A stretch of DNA of 64,000 nucleotides from Mycobacterium sp. 050128. GTDB lineage: Bacteria > Actinomycetota > Actinomycetes > Mycobacteriales > Mycobacteriaceae. The stretch is from assembly GCF_036409155.1 (NCBI RefSeq), contig NZ_JAZGLW010000002.1, positions 186,001 to 250,000 of the forward strand, read 5' to 3'. The notes below the pieces were generated by a model that saw only the letters and a list, made by a program, of their open reading frames with translations, was not told the DNA's origin and did not search any database. This document shows positions 1 through 8,303 of the stretch, piece by piece. Positions within the stretch are counted from its first letter, which is position 1. Each line of letters begins with the position of its first letter. Position numbers and translations under genes: made by a program.

Positions 1-52
1 CAAGGGCGACCCGACGCTGAACGCCGGAGAACTGCTTAAGGCCTCGGCGTAA
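1..52 (+). CDS. ahpC: AhpC alkyl hydroperoxide reductase, C-terminal end only
   Basis: Only the last 16 codons lie in the window, in the frame starting at base 2 and ending with TAA at 50-52. The reading ends [16 protein letters not shown], which is the C-terminal tail of mycobacterial AhpC, the peroxiredoxin reduced by AhpD. Identification rests on this short tail plus the ahpD gene starting 25 bases downstream, the usual ahpC-ahpD order. No catalytic residue is inside the window. Confidence 0.85.
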   Translation, partial: KGDPTLNAGELLKASA

Positions 53-77
53 TTTCGGCTCGATCTGGAGGTTTGTG

Positions 78-614
78 ATGAGCATCGAGAATCTGAAGGA
101 AGCGCTGCCGGAATACGCCAAGGACCTCAAGCTCAACCTGGGCTCGATCGCGCGGACCACCGTGCTCAACGACGAACAGTTGTGGGGCACGTTGCTGGCC
201 AGTGCGGCGGCAACGCGAAACACCCAAGTGCTGGCCGAATTTGGGGCCGAGGCAGCCGACAATCTGTCTGCCGAGGCGTACCAGGCGGCTCTGGGTGCCG
301 CGTCGATCATGGGCATGAACAATGTGTTCTACCGTGGCCGCGGGTTCTTAGACGGTAAGTACGACGACCTGCGGGCCGGATTGCGGATGAACATCATCGG
401 CAATCCGGGCGTGGACAAGGCGAATTTCGAGCTGTGGTCGTTCGCGGTGTCATCGATCAACGGGTGTTCGCACTGCGTTGTGGCACACGAGCACACGCTT
501 CGTGAGGCCGGCGTGGATCGTGAGGTGATCCTGGAAGCCTTGAAGGCCGCAGCGATCGTTTCTGGTGTGGCACAAGCGATCACGACCGCGCAAACACTGG
601 CCGGCGTCGGCTGA
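78..614 (+). CDS. ahpD: AhpD alkylhydroperoxidase / AhpC reductase
   Basis: AhpD passes electrons from dihydrolipoamide (via Lpd/SucB) to AhpC and has weak peroxidase activity of its own; it acts in the cytosol. The 178-residue protein has the CxxC active site, C130-S-H-C133, with H132, H137 and E118, at the same numbers as in M. tuberculosis AhpD. The start chosen is ATG 78, with GGAG at 67-70; a GTG three bases earlier is in frame but worse placed. It follows ahpC closely, so the two are one operon, and the next gene starts 9 bases after its stop. No OxyR-type regulator is visible because the window begins inside ahpC. Confidence 0.96.
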   Translation: MSIENLKEALPEYAKDLKLNLGSIARTTVLNDEQLWGTLLASAAATRNTQVLAEFGAEAADNLSAEAYQAALGAASIMGMNNVFYRGRGFLDGKYDDLRAGLRMNIIGNPGVDKANFELWSFAVSSINGCSHCVVAHEHTLREAGVDREVILEALKAAAIVSGVAQAITTAQTLAGVG

Positions 615-623
615 TCGTCGCCG

Positions 624-1937
624 GTGACCGCATCCTGGGTAGCGCACGCGATCTGGTGGCAGGTCTATCCCTTGGGCTTCGTGGGAGCGTTTCCCACGCC
701 CAAGGGGTCGGCGCAGGCAGATCCCGGCGAACACCGATTGCGGCGGCTTGCGCAGTGGTTCGATCACGCCATCGAGCTGGGGGCTTCCGGAGTTGCGCTG
801 GGGCCGATCTTTGCCTCGCGCACACACGGTTACGACACGACTGACCATTACCGGATTGACCCTCGGCTCGGCGACGACGGCGATTTCGACTACCTCATAG
901 CCGAGGCCCGAGCCCGCGGGCTGCGGGTGCTGCTCGACGGTGTCTTCAACCATGTCGGGGTGGACTTCGGACGCTACCTCGATGCGGCGCACGACGATAC
1001 GGCGGCGCGCTGGTTTCGGGGTCGTCCCGGGCGGTTTCACACCTTTGAGGGACATTCCGAGCTGATTACCCTCAATCACGACCACCCGGAAGTCGTCGAC
1101 TACGTCGCGGACGTGATGTCGCACTGGTTGCAGCGCGGCGCCGATGGCTGGCGATTGGACGCGGCTTATGCAGTGCCGCAACAGTTCTGGGCGGCGACGT
1201 TACCGCGGGTGCGCGAGCGGCATCCGGACGCCTGGTTCGTCGGCGAACTGATCCACGGCGACTATGCCGCGATCGTCGAGGCGGCCACCTTCGACTCCGC
1301 CACCCAGTACGAACTGTGGAAGGCCATCTGGAGTGGCCTCAACGACGGCAACTTCTTCGAGCTGGACTGGGCACTGCAGCGCCACAGCACGTTTCTGGCC
1401 AGCTTCGCGCCGCTGACGTTCATCGGCAATCACGACGTCACCCGAATCGCCAGCCGGCTGGAGAACGCCGATCATCTCCCGCACGCGCTGGTGCTGCTGT
1501 TGACGATAGGGGGTGTGCCCAGCGTGTACGCCGGCGACGAGTTCGGGTTTCGCGCCGTCAAAGAAGAACGCTACGGCGGCGACGACGCGATACGCCCGGA
1601 GTTCGGTTCTCCCCCTTTGCAATTGGACGACTTTGGTGCTGAGGTGTGGCGACTGCACCAGTTCCTGGTTGGACTGCGCCGTCGCCACCCCTGGCTCCAT
1701 TCCGCCACCACCACGTCGTTGCGGCTGGCCAACCGGCACTACGTCTACGAGACGCGCGGCGGCGACGATGCGCTGGTGGTTGCGCTCAATATCGACGACG
1801 AGCCGCTGCGGCTGGTGCTGGCGGAGCTCGGGCCGGCGCGCGCCGAGGTGGTCGCCGGATCGGCGGCCCCACCCAGCGACGTCGTCGCAGAGGTGACCGT
1901 CGAGCCGCATGGCTGGCGAATCCTGCGGCCCGCTTAG
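624..1937 (+). CDS. GH13 alpha-amylase family glycoside hydrolase
   Basis: A 437-residue TIM-barrel enzyme of the alpha-amylase superfamily, probably acting on alpha-glucans or small alpha-glucosides in the cytosol, as no signal peptide is seen. The conserved GH13 regions are present: DGVFNH (105-110), GWRLDA with nucleophile D179, FVGEL with acid/base E208, and GNHD with transition-state stabiliser D271. A beta-sandwich tail follows from about residue 370. The start is GTG 624, only 9 bases after ahpD. It is shorter than trehalose synthase or GlgE, and the substrate cannot be told from sequence. Its stop overlaps by 4 bases the stop of the opposing DUF1810 gene. Confidence 0.85.
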   Translation: MTASWVAHAIWWQVYPLGFVGAFPTPKGSAQADPGEHRLRRLAQWFDHAIELGASGVALGPIFASRTHGYDTTDHYRIDPRLGDDGDFDYLIAEARARGLRVLLDGVFNHVGVDFGRYLDAAHDDTAARWFRGRPGRFHTFEGHSELITLNHDHPEVVDYVADVMSHWLQRGADGWRLDAAYAVPQQFWAATLPRVRERHPDAWFVGELIHGDYAAIVEAATFDSATQYELWKAIWSGLNDGNFFELDWALQRHSTFLASFAPLTFIGNHDVTRIASRLENADHLPHALVLLLTIGGVPSVYAGDEFGFRAVKEERYGGDDAIRPEFGSPPLQLDDFGAEVWRLHQFLVGLRRRHPWLHSATTTSLRLANRHYVYETRGGDDALVVALNIDDEPLRLVLAELGPARAEVVAGSAAPPSDVVAEVTVEPHGWRILRPA

Positions 1938-2368
1938 TCGCCTAGCTGGGCCAGCGTCAGGGCGTCCTGCTCACCGCGGTAGTAAATGTCGAGCAGCGTG
2001 AGGAAGTCCTGGCGGTCGTCGGTCGCCAGCGCAAACAACGTCATCGACGAACGCAGCTTGAGATCGTCAGGTGTACCGAAGATCTGCGTGATCGAGCGAC
2101 CCCGCACCCGATTGACCAGCCGGGTGCACTCATGCAGCCGCGGCCCCAGCACCTCATGCCCGAGATAGGCGCGAGCCTCCTGCAGCGACGAGATGCCGTA
2201 GTGGACGGCCGTCGGACTACTGCCCAGGCCGCGCAGCTGCGGGAAGACGAACCACATCCAGTGACCACGTTTTCGTCCGTCCCGCAGCTCCTCGACGACG
2301 CTGCCGTAGACCGGCTCCTGTGCGACAACGAAACGTGTCAGATCGAAGGGATCGTCCGCCGAGTCCAT
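1934..2368 (-). CDS. DUF1810 family protein (Rv1873-like)
   Basis: A 144-residue protein beginning [13 protein letters not shown] and containing the family's [15 protein letters not shown] block near residues 35-50. It closely resembles M. tuberculosis Rv1873 (145 residues), whose crystal structure is all-helical but whose function is unknown. The start at 2368 was chosen by comparison with that protein; an upstream in-frame start would extend into lldD2. It is divergent from lldD2 with only 18 bases between start codons, and convergent with the GH13 gene with overlapping stops. Confidence 0.88.
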   Translation of the reverse strand: MDSADDPFDLTRFVVAQEPVYGSVVEELRDGRKRGHWMWFVFPQLRGLGSSPTAVHYGISSLQEARAYLGHEVLGPRLHECTRLVNRVRGRSITQIFGTPDDLKLRSSMTLFALATDDRQDFLTLLDIYYRGEQDALTLAQLGD

Positions 2369-2386
2369 ATGACTACGGTGACATAC

Positions 2387-3622
2387 ATGGCCGTCAAACG
2401 ACGCATGCCCAAAGCCCGCGACCTGGCCCCGCTCCTGCAATTCAAGCGGCCTCAGTTCAACGCGACCACACGTCGGCTCAGCGCGGCATTCACGATCGAG
2501 GATCTGCGCCGCATCGCCAAACGCCGAACCCCCAAGGCGGCATTCGACTACACCGACGGTGCGGCCGAGGACGAGTTGTCGCTAGAGCGTGCCCGACAAG
2601 CCTTCCGCGACATCGAATTCCACCCGACGATCCTGCGCGACGTCAGCAATGTGACCGCCGGGTGGGACGTGCTGGGTCAGGCCGTCGCCTTGCCGTTCGG
2701 GATCGCGCCGACCGGATTCACCCGGTTGATGCAGACCGAAGGCGAGATCGCCGGAGCAGCGGCGGCGGCCAAGGCCGGCATCCCGTTTTCGCTCTCCACG
2801 CTCGGCACCTGCGCGATCGAAGACCTGGTGGCCGCGGTCCCGCAGGGCCGCAAATGGTTTCAGCTATATATGTGGAAGGACCGCGACCGGTCGATGGCGC
2901 TGGTCAAGCGCGCCGCCGACGCAGGATTCGACACCCTGCTGGCCACCGTCGACGTGCCGGTCTCCGGGGCCCGGTTCCGGGACAGCCGCAACGGGATGAC
3001 GATCCCGCCGTCGCTGACGCTGCGCACGGTGCTCGACGCGGTGCCGCACCCGAAGTGGTGGTTCGACCTGCTGACCACCGAGCCACTGGCGTTCGCGTCG
3101 CTGGATCGCTGGCCGGGCACCGTCGCCGAGTACCTGAGCACGATGTTCGACCCCAGCCTGACCTTCGACGACCTGGCCTGGATCAAGGAGCAATGGCCGG
3201 GCAAGCTCGTGGTCAAGGGTATCCAGACGCTCGACGATGCGCGGGCTGCCGTGGAGCACGGCGTCGACGGCGTCGTGTTGTCCAATCATGGTGGACGCCA
3301 ACTGGATCGGGCCCCGGTCCCCTTCCATCTGTTGCCGGCGGTGGCACGCGAGCTGGGCAAGGACACCGAGGTTCTGGTGGACACCGGCATCATGTCGGGC
3401 GCCGACATCGTGGCCGCGATCGCGCTGGGCGCACGGTTCACGCTGGTCGGGCGTGCCTATCTCTACGGGCTGATGGCGGGTGGCGAGGCGGGGGTCAACC
3501 GTGCGATCGACATCCTGGAGAGCGGGGTGCTGCGCACGATGCGGCTGCTGGGCGTGCGCAGTCTTGAGGAGCTCTCCCCCGCCCACGTCACGCAGCTGCG
3601 GCGGCTGGCACCAGTCGAGTAG
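2387..3622 (+). CDS. lldD2: L-lactate dehydrogenase (quinone-type), LldD2
   Basis: FMN-dependent alpha-hydroxy-acid dehydrogenase that oxidises L-lactate to pyruvate, passing electrons to the quinone pool at the membrane. The 411-residue product has the FMN-barrel signature SNHGGRQLD with catalytic H301, and the N-terminal [13 protein letters not shown] block. M. tuberculosis LldD2 is 414 residues and starts at the equivalent residue, which is why ATG 2387 was chosen over an in-frame ATG at 2369. LldD2 is the enzyme that lets M. tuberculosis grow on lactate. The 5' leader must be very short because the divergent gene begins 18 bases away. Confidence 0.94.
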   Translation: MAVKRRMPKARDLAPLLQFKRPQFNATTRRLSAAFTIEDLRRIAKRRTPKAAFDYTDGAAEDELSLERARQAFRDIEFHPTILRDVSNVTAGWDVLGQAVALPFGIAPTGFTRLMQTEGEIAGAAAAAKAGIPFSLSTLGTCAIEDLVAAVPQGRKWFQLYMWKDRDRSMALVKRAADAGFDTLLATVDVPVSGARFRDSRNGMTIPPSLTLRTVLDAVPHPKWWFDLLTTEPLAFASLDRWPGTVAEYLSTMFDPSLTFDDLAWIKEQWPGKLVVKGIQTLDDARAAVEHGVDGVVLSNHGGRQLDRAPVPFHLLPAVARELGKDTEVLVDTGIMSGADIVAAIALGARFTLVGRAYLYGLMAGGEAGVNRAIDILESGVLRTMRLLGVRSLEELSPAHVTQLRRLAPVE

Positions 3623-3675
3623 GCCGGTGCGCACGAGCTGTTGCGGGGTTGGCTGAAACCTGCCAAGGTGGTTAC

Positions 3676-4224
3676 GTGAAATTCGGGTTCGTATGCGGCC
3701 GGGCCTGCCTCAATTTCGCGGGCACGATGAAACACCGCAACACCACTCGTGAGGAGCGGTTGATCGAGCCTGCGGTGCTATCGGAATGGGCTGTGCAGGC
3801 GGGATTGGTGGATGCCGGCATCGAGGTCACCGACGACGATCTGGCCACCGCGATCGCCGTGCGCGAAGCGATCTACCGCACTGCCACCGCGCGGCTGGAC
3901 GGCCGCGAGCCCGAGCCGGCAGATGTCGACCTGTTGAACACGCAGGCCTCGCGCCCTGCGCTGACACCGCGGCTGCTCCCCAACGGCGACACGTCGCGCG
4001 GGGGCACCGCGCCACAACTGATCGCGAGCCTGGCCGCGGATTTACTGGACCTGCTCGCCGGCCCCGACATCGACGACGTCAAGCGGTGCGATCACCCGAA
4101 TTGCTCGCTGCTCTACGTCGACTCCTCCCGGGCGAAGAACCGGCACTGGTGCGGCATGGCCACCTGCGGCAATAAAGTCAAGGTTCAGGCCTTCCGGGCG
4201 CGCCAGCGCGCTGCGGCTAACTGA
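3676..4224 (+). CDS. CGNR zinc-finger / ABATE-domain putative regulator
   Basis: A 182-residue protein with an N-terminal ABATE-like region (from FGFVCGRACLNFAGT) and a C-terminal CGNR-type zinc finger: RCDHPNCSLLYVD then HWCGMATCGNKVK, giving four cysteines near residues 138-167. Proteins of this layout are thought to be DNA-binding stress or metabolic regulators; no target is known. Start GTG 3676 follows a purine-rich AAGGTGG stretch. It sits between lldD2 and lon, 53 bases after lldD2, so it could share its transcript, but nothing proves regulation of either neighbour. Confidence 0.85.
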   Translation: MKFGFVCGRACLNFAGTMKHRNTTREERLIEPAVLSEWAVQAGLVDAGIEVTDDDLATAIAVREAIYRTATARLDGREPEPADVDLLNTQASRPALTPRLLPNGDTSRGGTAPQLIASLAADLLDLLAGPDIDDVKRCDHPNCSLLYVDSSRAKNRHWCGMATCGNKVKVQAFRARQRAAAN

Positions 4225-4289
4225 AGCCGATTGAGCCAGGTCACACCGCCGGTCCGGGCACCGTCGGGAACAAAAACCATCCGGCAAAG

Positions 4290-4310
4290 GTTGAGCGCAA
4301 CAGACTAAAC
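4290..4310 (+). promoter_or_regulatory. HAIR-like HspR operator upstream of lon
   Basis: The bases read GTTGAGC, seven bases, ACTAAAC. The HspR inverted repeat HAIR is CTTGAGT-N7-ACTCAAG, so 10 of 14 half-site positions match with the exact 7-base spacing. It ends 15 bases before the lon start codon. Streptomyces lon is known to be repressed by HspR through a HAIR element. Binding here is an inference. Confidence 0.6.
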
Positions 4311-4324
4311 CTTTGGGAGTATGG

Positions 4325-6643
4325 ATGTCTGAACCTAAATCAGTGCCGGTGCTGTTCGTCACCGACACGATCGTGTTGCCCGGAATGGTTGTGCCCATCG
4401 AGCTGGACGATGCCGCTCGGGTGGCTGTCGACGCGGCGCGGGCCAGTGAGTCCGGTGAACTGCTGATCGCCCCCCGTCTCGAGGACCGTTATCCGTCCCA
4501 CGGTGTGATCGCCAAGATTCTCCAGGTCGGACGCATCGCCGGCAGTGGCGGAACCGCCGCCGTCGTACGGGGCGAGCGCAGGGCGCAGATCGGCGCGGGA
4601 GCCAGCGGGCCCGGCGCGGCGTTGTGGGTCGAGGTGACCGAGGTCGACGACGTCGATGCGACCGACGAAATCAAAACGCTGGCGGCGGAATACAAGAAGC
4701 TGCTGCTGGCCATGCTGCAACGGCGCGAGGCCTGGCAGATCATCGACTACGTCAACAGCCTGACCGATCCGTCGGCGCTGGCCGACACCTCGGGCTACGC
4801 GTCGTATCTGACCGACGTGCAGAAGCGGCAGCTGCTGGAGACGGTGGACGTCGCCGAGCGGCTGCGCGTGCTGATCGACTGGACGAGCGACCACCTCGCC
4901 GAAGTCGAGGTCAACGACAAGATCGCCGAGGACGTCCGCGATGGCATGGAGAAGACGCAGAAGGAGTTCCTGCTGCGCCAACAGCTGGCCGCGATTCGTA
5001 AGGAGCTGGGTGAGGGCGAGCCCGACGGGTCCGACGACTACCGGGCCCGGGTCGAGGCCGCCGAGCTGCCCGACAACGTCCGTGAGGCCGCGCTGCGCGA
5101 GGTCGGCAAGCTGGAGCGCGCCAGCGACCAGAGCCCGGAAAGCGGCTGGATTCGTACCTGGCTGGACACCGTGCTGGACCTGCCGTGGCACGTCCGCACC
5201 GAGGACTCGACGGACCTGGCGGCGGCGCGGGGCATCCTGGACGCCGACCATCACGGGCTGGACGACGTCAAGGACCGCATCGTCGAATATCTGGCGGTGC
5301 GTTCGCGGCGCGCCCAGCGTGGGCTGCAGGTTGTGGGCGGCCGCGGCTCGGGCGCGGTGATGGTGCTGGCCGGTCCGCCCGGGGTCGGTAAGACGTCGCT
5401 GGGTGAGAGCGTGGCCAGGGCGCTGGGCCGCAAGTTCGTGCGTGTCGCGTTGGGCGGTGTGCGCGACGAGGCCGAGATCCGTGGCCACCGGCGCACCTAC
5501 GTGGGCGCGTTGCCCGGCCGGATCGTGCGCGCGATCGGCGAGGCGGGTTCGATGAATCCCGTTGTGCTGCTTGACGAAATCGACAAGGTCGGTTCCGATT
5601 ATCGCGGCGACCCGAGCGCGGCACTGCTCGAGGTGCTGGACCCGGCGCAGAACCACACATTCCGCGACCACTACCTGGATCTGGACCTCGACCTGTCCGA
5701 CGTCGTGTTCTTGGCTACTGCCAACGTGATTGAGAACATCCCGTCGGCACTGCTGGACCGCATGGAGCTGGTTGCCATCGACGGTTACACCGAGGACGAC
5801 AAGGTCGCCATCGCCCGCGAGTACCTGCTGCCACGGCAGCGGGAGCGGGCCGCGTTGACCAGCGACGAGGTCACCGTCACCGACGCGGCGCTGCGCAAGA
5901 TCGCCGCCGATTACACCCGCGAGCCGGGGGTTCGGCAGTTCGAACGGCTGCTGGCCAAGGCGCTGCGCAAGGTGACGACCAAGATCGCCGATGAACCGGT
6001 GATCATCGACGAGCCCGACCTGGTGGATTACCTTGGCCGGCCGCGGTTTACGCCGGAGTCGGCCGAACGCACCGCGGTGCCGGGCGTTGCCACGGGGCTG
6101 GCTGTCACCGGCCTGGGCGGCGATGTGCTCTATATCGAAGCCGGGGCCACCGATGGTGAGCCCGGGTTGCAGCTGACCGGTCAACTGGGCGACGTGATGA
6201 AGGAGTCGGCGCAGATCGCGCTGTCCTACGTCCGCTCCCATGCGGCCGAATTGGCTGTCGACCCGACGGCGCTGGACCGGCGCATTCACGTGCACGTGCC
6301 GGCGGGCGCGGTGCCCAAGGACGGCCCGTCGGCCGGTGTCACGATGGTTACCGCACTGGTGTCGATGGCCACCGGGCGTCAGGTTCGCTCCGACGTCGGC
6401 ATGACCGGTGAGGTCACGCTGAACGGCCGGGTGCTGCCGATCGGTGGTGTGAAGCAGAAGCTGCTGGCCGCCCAACGTGCCGGTCTGTCAACGGTTTTCA
6501 TCCCGCAGCGAAACGAGCCGGATCTCGACGACGTGCCGGCCGAAGTGCTCGGGGCGCTGACCGTCAAGCCGATGACCGACGTCGCGGAGATCGTCGCGCA
6601 GGCACTGGAACCGGTCACGCACTCCGCAACGGTGGCGGCCTGA
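4325..6643 (+). CDS. lon: Lon ATP-dependent serine protease (LonA type)
   Basis: Cytosolic hexameric AAA+ protease that degrades misfolded and some regulatory proteins. The 772-residue product has the N-terminal substrate domain (VPVLFVTDTIVLPGMVVPIEL at about 6-26), Walker A GPPGVGKT (350-357), Walker B VVLLDEID, and the proteolytic Ser-Lys dyad: S669 in PKDGPSAG and K712 in GGVKQK, 43 residues apart as in E. coli Lon. Start ATG 4325 follows GGGAG. M. tuberculosis lacks lon, while M. smegmatis has it, so this gene is a useful species marker. A HAIR-like element just upstream suggests heat-shock control by HspR. Confidence 0.97.
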   Translation: MSEPKSVPVLFVTDTIVLPGMVVPIELDDAARVAVDAARASESGELLIAPRLEDRYPSHGVIAKILQVGRIAGSGGTAAVVRGERRAQIGAGASGPGAALWVEVTEVDDVDATDEIKTLAAEYKKLLLAMLQRREAWQIIDYVNSLTDPSALADTSGYASYLTDVQKRQLLETVDVAERLRVLIDWTSDHLAEVEVNDKIAEDVRDGMEKTQKEFLLRQQLAAIRKELGEGEPDGSDDYRARVEAAELPDNVREAALREVGKLERASDQSPESGWIRTWLDTVLDLPWHVRTEDSTDLAAARGILDADHHGLDDVKDRIVEYLAVRSRRAQRGLQVVGGRGSGAVMVLAGPPGVGKTSLGESVARALGRKFVRVALGGVRDEAEIRGHRRTYVGALPGRIVRAIGEAGSMNPVVLLDEIDKVGSDYRGDPSAALLEVLDPAQNHTFRDHYLDLDLDLSDVVFLATANVIENIPSALLDRMELVAIDGYTEDDKVAIAREYLLPRQRERAALTSDEVTVTDAALRKIAADYTREPGVRQFERLLAKALRKVTTKIADEPVIIDEPDLVDYLGRPRFTPESAERTAVPGVATGLAVTGLGGDVLYIEAGATDGEPGLQLTGQLGDVMKESAQIALSYVRSHAAELAVDPTALDRRIHVHVPAGAVPKDGPSAGVTMVTALVSMATGRQVRSDVGMTGEVTLNGRVLPIGGVKQKLLAAQRAGLSTVFIPQRNEPDLDDVPAEVLGALTVKPMTDVAEIVAQALEPVTHSATVAA

Positions 6644-6743
6644 CCATGTACCGGGCGAATTTCCGGTGGTGTGGAACCCGAACGAGCAGGCCTGGGGTGT
6701 GTATCTGACGCCTAACGGTGCGTTCGTTCGCTACCCGGCATAA
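6642..6743 (+). pseudogene. Possible remnant of a small secreted-protein gene
   Basis: Directly after lon an open frame without a good start reads FPVVWNPNEQAWGVYLTPNG and ends FVRYPA before TAA at 6741-6743. The Trp/Asn/Pro/Tyr-rich composition is protein-like and unusual for noncoding GC-rich DNA. No signal peptide or convincing ribosome-binding site precedes it; GTG at 6666 would give 25 residues. It may be the 3' end of a truncated gene, a very small real gene, or chance. Confidence 0.3.
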
Positions 6744-6753
6744 AAGTCACCGC

Positions 6754-6783
6754 GGCAGCCGCCCTCGCGAGGGGGCGGCTGCC
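6754..6783 (+). terminator. Strong hairpin after lon, terminator-like
   Basis: GGCAGCCGCCC pairs perfectly with GGGCGGCTGCC (11 bp, loop of 8). No T-tract follows on either strand, so it fits the U-less hairpins often proposed as mycobacterial terminators. It lies 110 bases after lon. Confidence 0.65.
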
Positions 6784-6859
6784 CGCATTCTGCGGACTCG
6801 TGACCCAGGCCGGGATAGCGCAGCAAAATCGTTTTGCCGGGTACTGCAGAATGGGCGGT

Positions 6860-7249
6860 ATGAGCGGCCTCGGCGATCTCAAACGGCAAGTAGTGCATCG
6901 CGTTCAACGGTTGGTGGTCAATCCGGTGGGTCGGCAATTGCCGGTGACCATGCTCGAAACGACTGGCCGCAAGAGCGGGCAGCCTCGCCTCACCCCCGTC
7001 GGCGGACGGGTGGTGGACAACCAGTTCTGGATGGTCTCCGAACACGGCGAGCACTCGGACTACGTCCGCAACATCAAGGCCCACCCCGGTGTACGGCTGC
7101 GCCTAGGTGGTCAGTGGCGAAACGGCACCGCTCACCTGTTGCCCGACGACGACGCGGTGCAGCGGCTGGGCAATCTGCCGCGGCTCAACAGCGCGGTGGT
7201 GCGCATGATGGGCAGCGAGCTGCTCACCATTCGGGTCGACCTGGACTGA
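6860..7249 (+). CDS. Deazaflavin (F420)-dependent nitroreductase-family protein
   Basis: A 129-residue split-barrel protein with the family pattern MLETTGRKSGQPRLTPV and later DNQFWMVSEHGEHSDYVRN and LRLGGQWRNGTAHLL. This is the Ddn/FDOR fold, whose members bind coenzyme F420 and reduce diverse small molecules. Start ATG 6860 is chosen; ATG 6851 is also possible. The cofactor assignment is from family membership. It lies alone after the lon terminator and 40 bases before the TfoX-like gene. Confidence 0.82.
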   Translation: MSGLGDLKRQVVHRVQRLVVNPVGRQLPVTMLETTGRKSGQPRLTPVGGRVVDNQFWMVSEHGEHSDYVRNIKAHPGVRLRLGGQWRNGTAHLLPDDDAVQRLGNLPRLNSAVVRMMGSELLTIRVDLD

Positions 7250-7289
7250 CCCGGCCGCGGGTGTCGGTGCGCACGACTAGCGTCGACGC

Positions 7290-7622
7290 ATGGCATACGA
7301 CCTGGAACTCGCCAACCGGATCCGCGAATTGCTGGCACGGCACCGCGGTGTCGACGAGAAGTCGATGTTCGGCGGGCTGGCTTTCCTCGTCGGCGGAAAT
7401 ATGGCGGTCGCGGCCAGCGGCAAGGGCGGATTGATGGTACGGGTGCCGCCGGAGGACACCGCCAAGCTGCTCGATCGCCCTCACGTCAGCCCGATGGTGA
7501 TGGCCGGCCGCGAAACCCGGGGCTGGTTGCGGGTCGCCGCCGAGGGCGTGAAAACCAAACGCCAGCTTGCGAGTTGGGTCGACCGCGGCGTCGGGTACGC
7601 GTGCAGCCTGCCACCGAAGTAA
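7290..7622 (+). CDS. TfoX N-terminal domain protein
   Basis: A 110-residue protein with the TfoX/Sxy N-terminal domain: KSMFGGLAFLVGGNMAVAAS near residues 24-43, then LMVRVPP. In gamma-proteobacteria TfoX promotes competence, but stand-alone N-terminal domains are widespread in actinobacteria and their role is unknown. There is no C-terminal TfoX domain. Start ATG 7290. Confidence 0.85.
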   Translation: MAYDLELANRIRELLARHRGVDEKSMFGGLAFLVGGNMAVAASGKGGLMVRVPPEDTAKLLDRPHVSPMVMAGRETRGWLRVAAEGVKTKRQLASWVDRGVGYACSLPPK

Positions 7623-7658
7623 CGTTTGCCGGCGCGCGTGGCGGGTACGCGCCGAGCT

Positions 7659-8303
7659 ATGAGCAAGTCGGACAGGTCCAAGCAGCTGGTGCGGCGCGTG
7701 CTTGAGGCCGGCGGCAGCACGTACGCGGATGAGGCGGGAATCCGGATCAGCGATAAACCGATGCCGCTGTTTCAACTGCTGGTGTTGTGCATGCTTGCCA
7801 GCAAGCCCATCGATGCCGCTATCGCGATGCGTGGGGCGCGCGAGCTGTTCAAGGCGGGCCTGCGCACGCCCAAGGCGGTCCTGGCGGCCGACCGGCAAAA
7901 GATGATCGACGCGTTCGGCCGCGCTCACTACGTGCGCTACGACGAAAGTTCGGCGACCCGGCTCACCGAGATGGCGCAACGGGTGAATGACGAGTACTTC
8001 GGCGATCTGCGTGAAATCGCCCAGCGCAGTCATCACGATGCCGCTCAGGCGAGGCGAATGTTAAAGGAATTCAAGGGAATTGGCGATACCGGCGCCGACA
8101 TCTACCTGCGCGAGGTGCAGGACGTTTGGCCGTGGGTCCGTCCGTACTTCGACGACCGTGCCACTGGGACGGCGAAGACGCTGGGGCTGCCCGCCGAACC
8201 GGCCGAGCTGGGAGCACTGGCGCCGCGGGCCAACGCGCGGTTGGCCGCCGCGCTCGTCCGCGCGTCGCTGGATAAGGACTTGCGTAGCAGGATGGCCGGT
8301 TGA
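7659..8303 (+). CDS. HhH-GPD superfamily DNA glycosylase-like protein
   Basis: A 214-residue all-helical protein resembling endonuclease III. The helix-hairpin-helix is LKEFKGIGDTGADIYLREV (about 135-153), followed by WVRPYFDD with an Asp in the place of the catalytic Asp. The catalytic Lys of the bifunctional enzymes is not obvious in the hairpin, and no C-terminal 4Fe-4S cysteine cluster is present, so a monofunctional glycosylase or a non-catalytic relative is likely. Start ATG 7659. Its stop overlaps the TTG start of the next gene (TTGA), which implies translational coupling. Confidence 0.78.
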   Translation: MSKSDRSKQLVRRVLEAGGSTYADEAGIRISDKPMPLFQLLVLCMLASKPIDAAIAMRGARELFKAGLRTPKAVLAADRQKMIDAFGRAHYVRYDESSATRLTEMAQRVNDEYFGDLREIAQRSHHDAAQARRMLKEFKGIGDTGADIYLREVQDVWPWVRPYFDDRATGTAKTLGLPAEPAELGALAPRANARLAAALVRASLDKDLRSRMAG

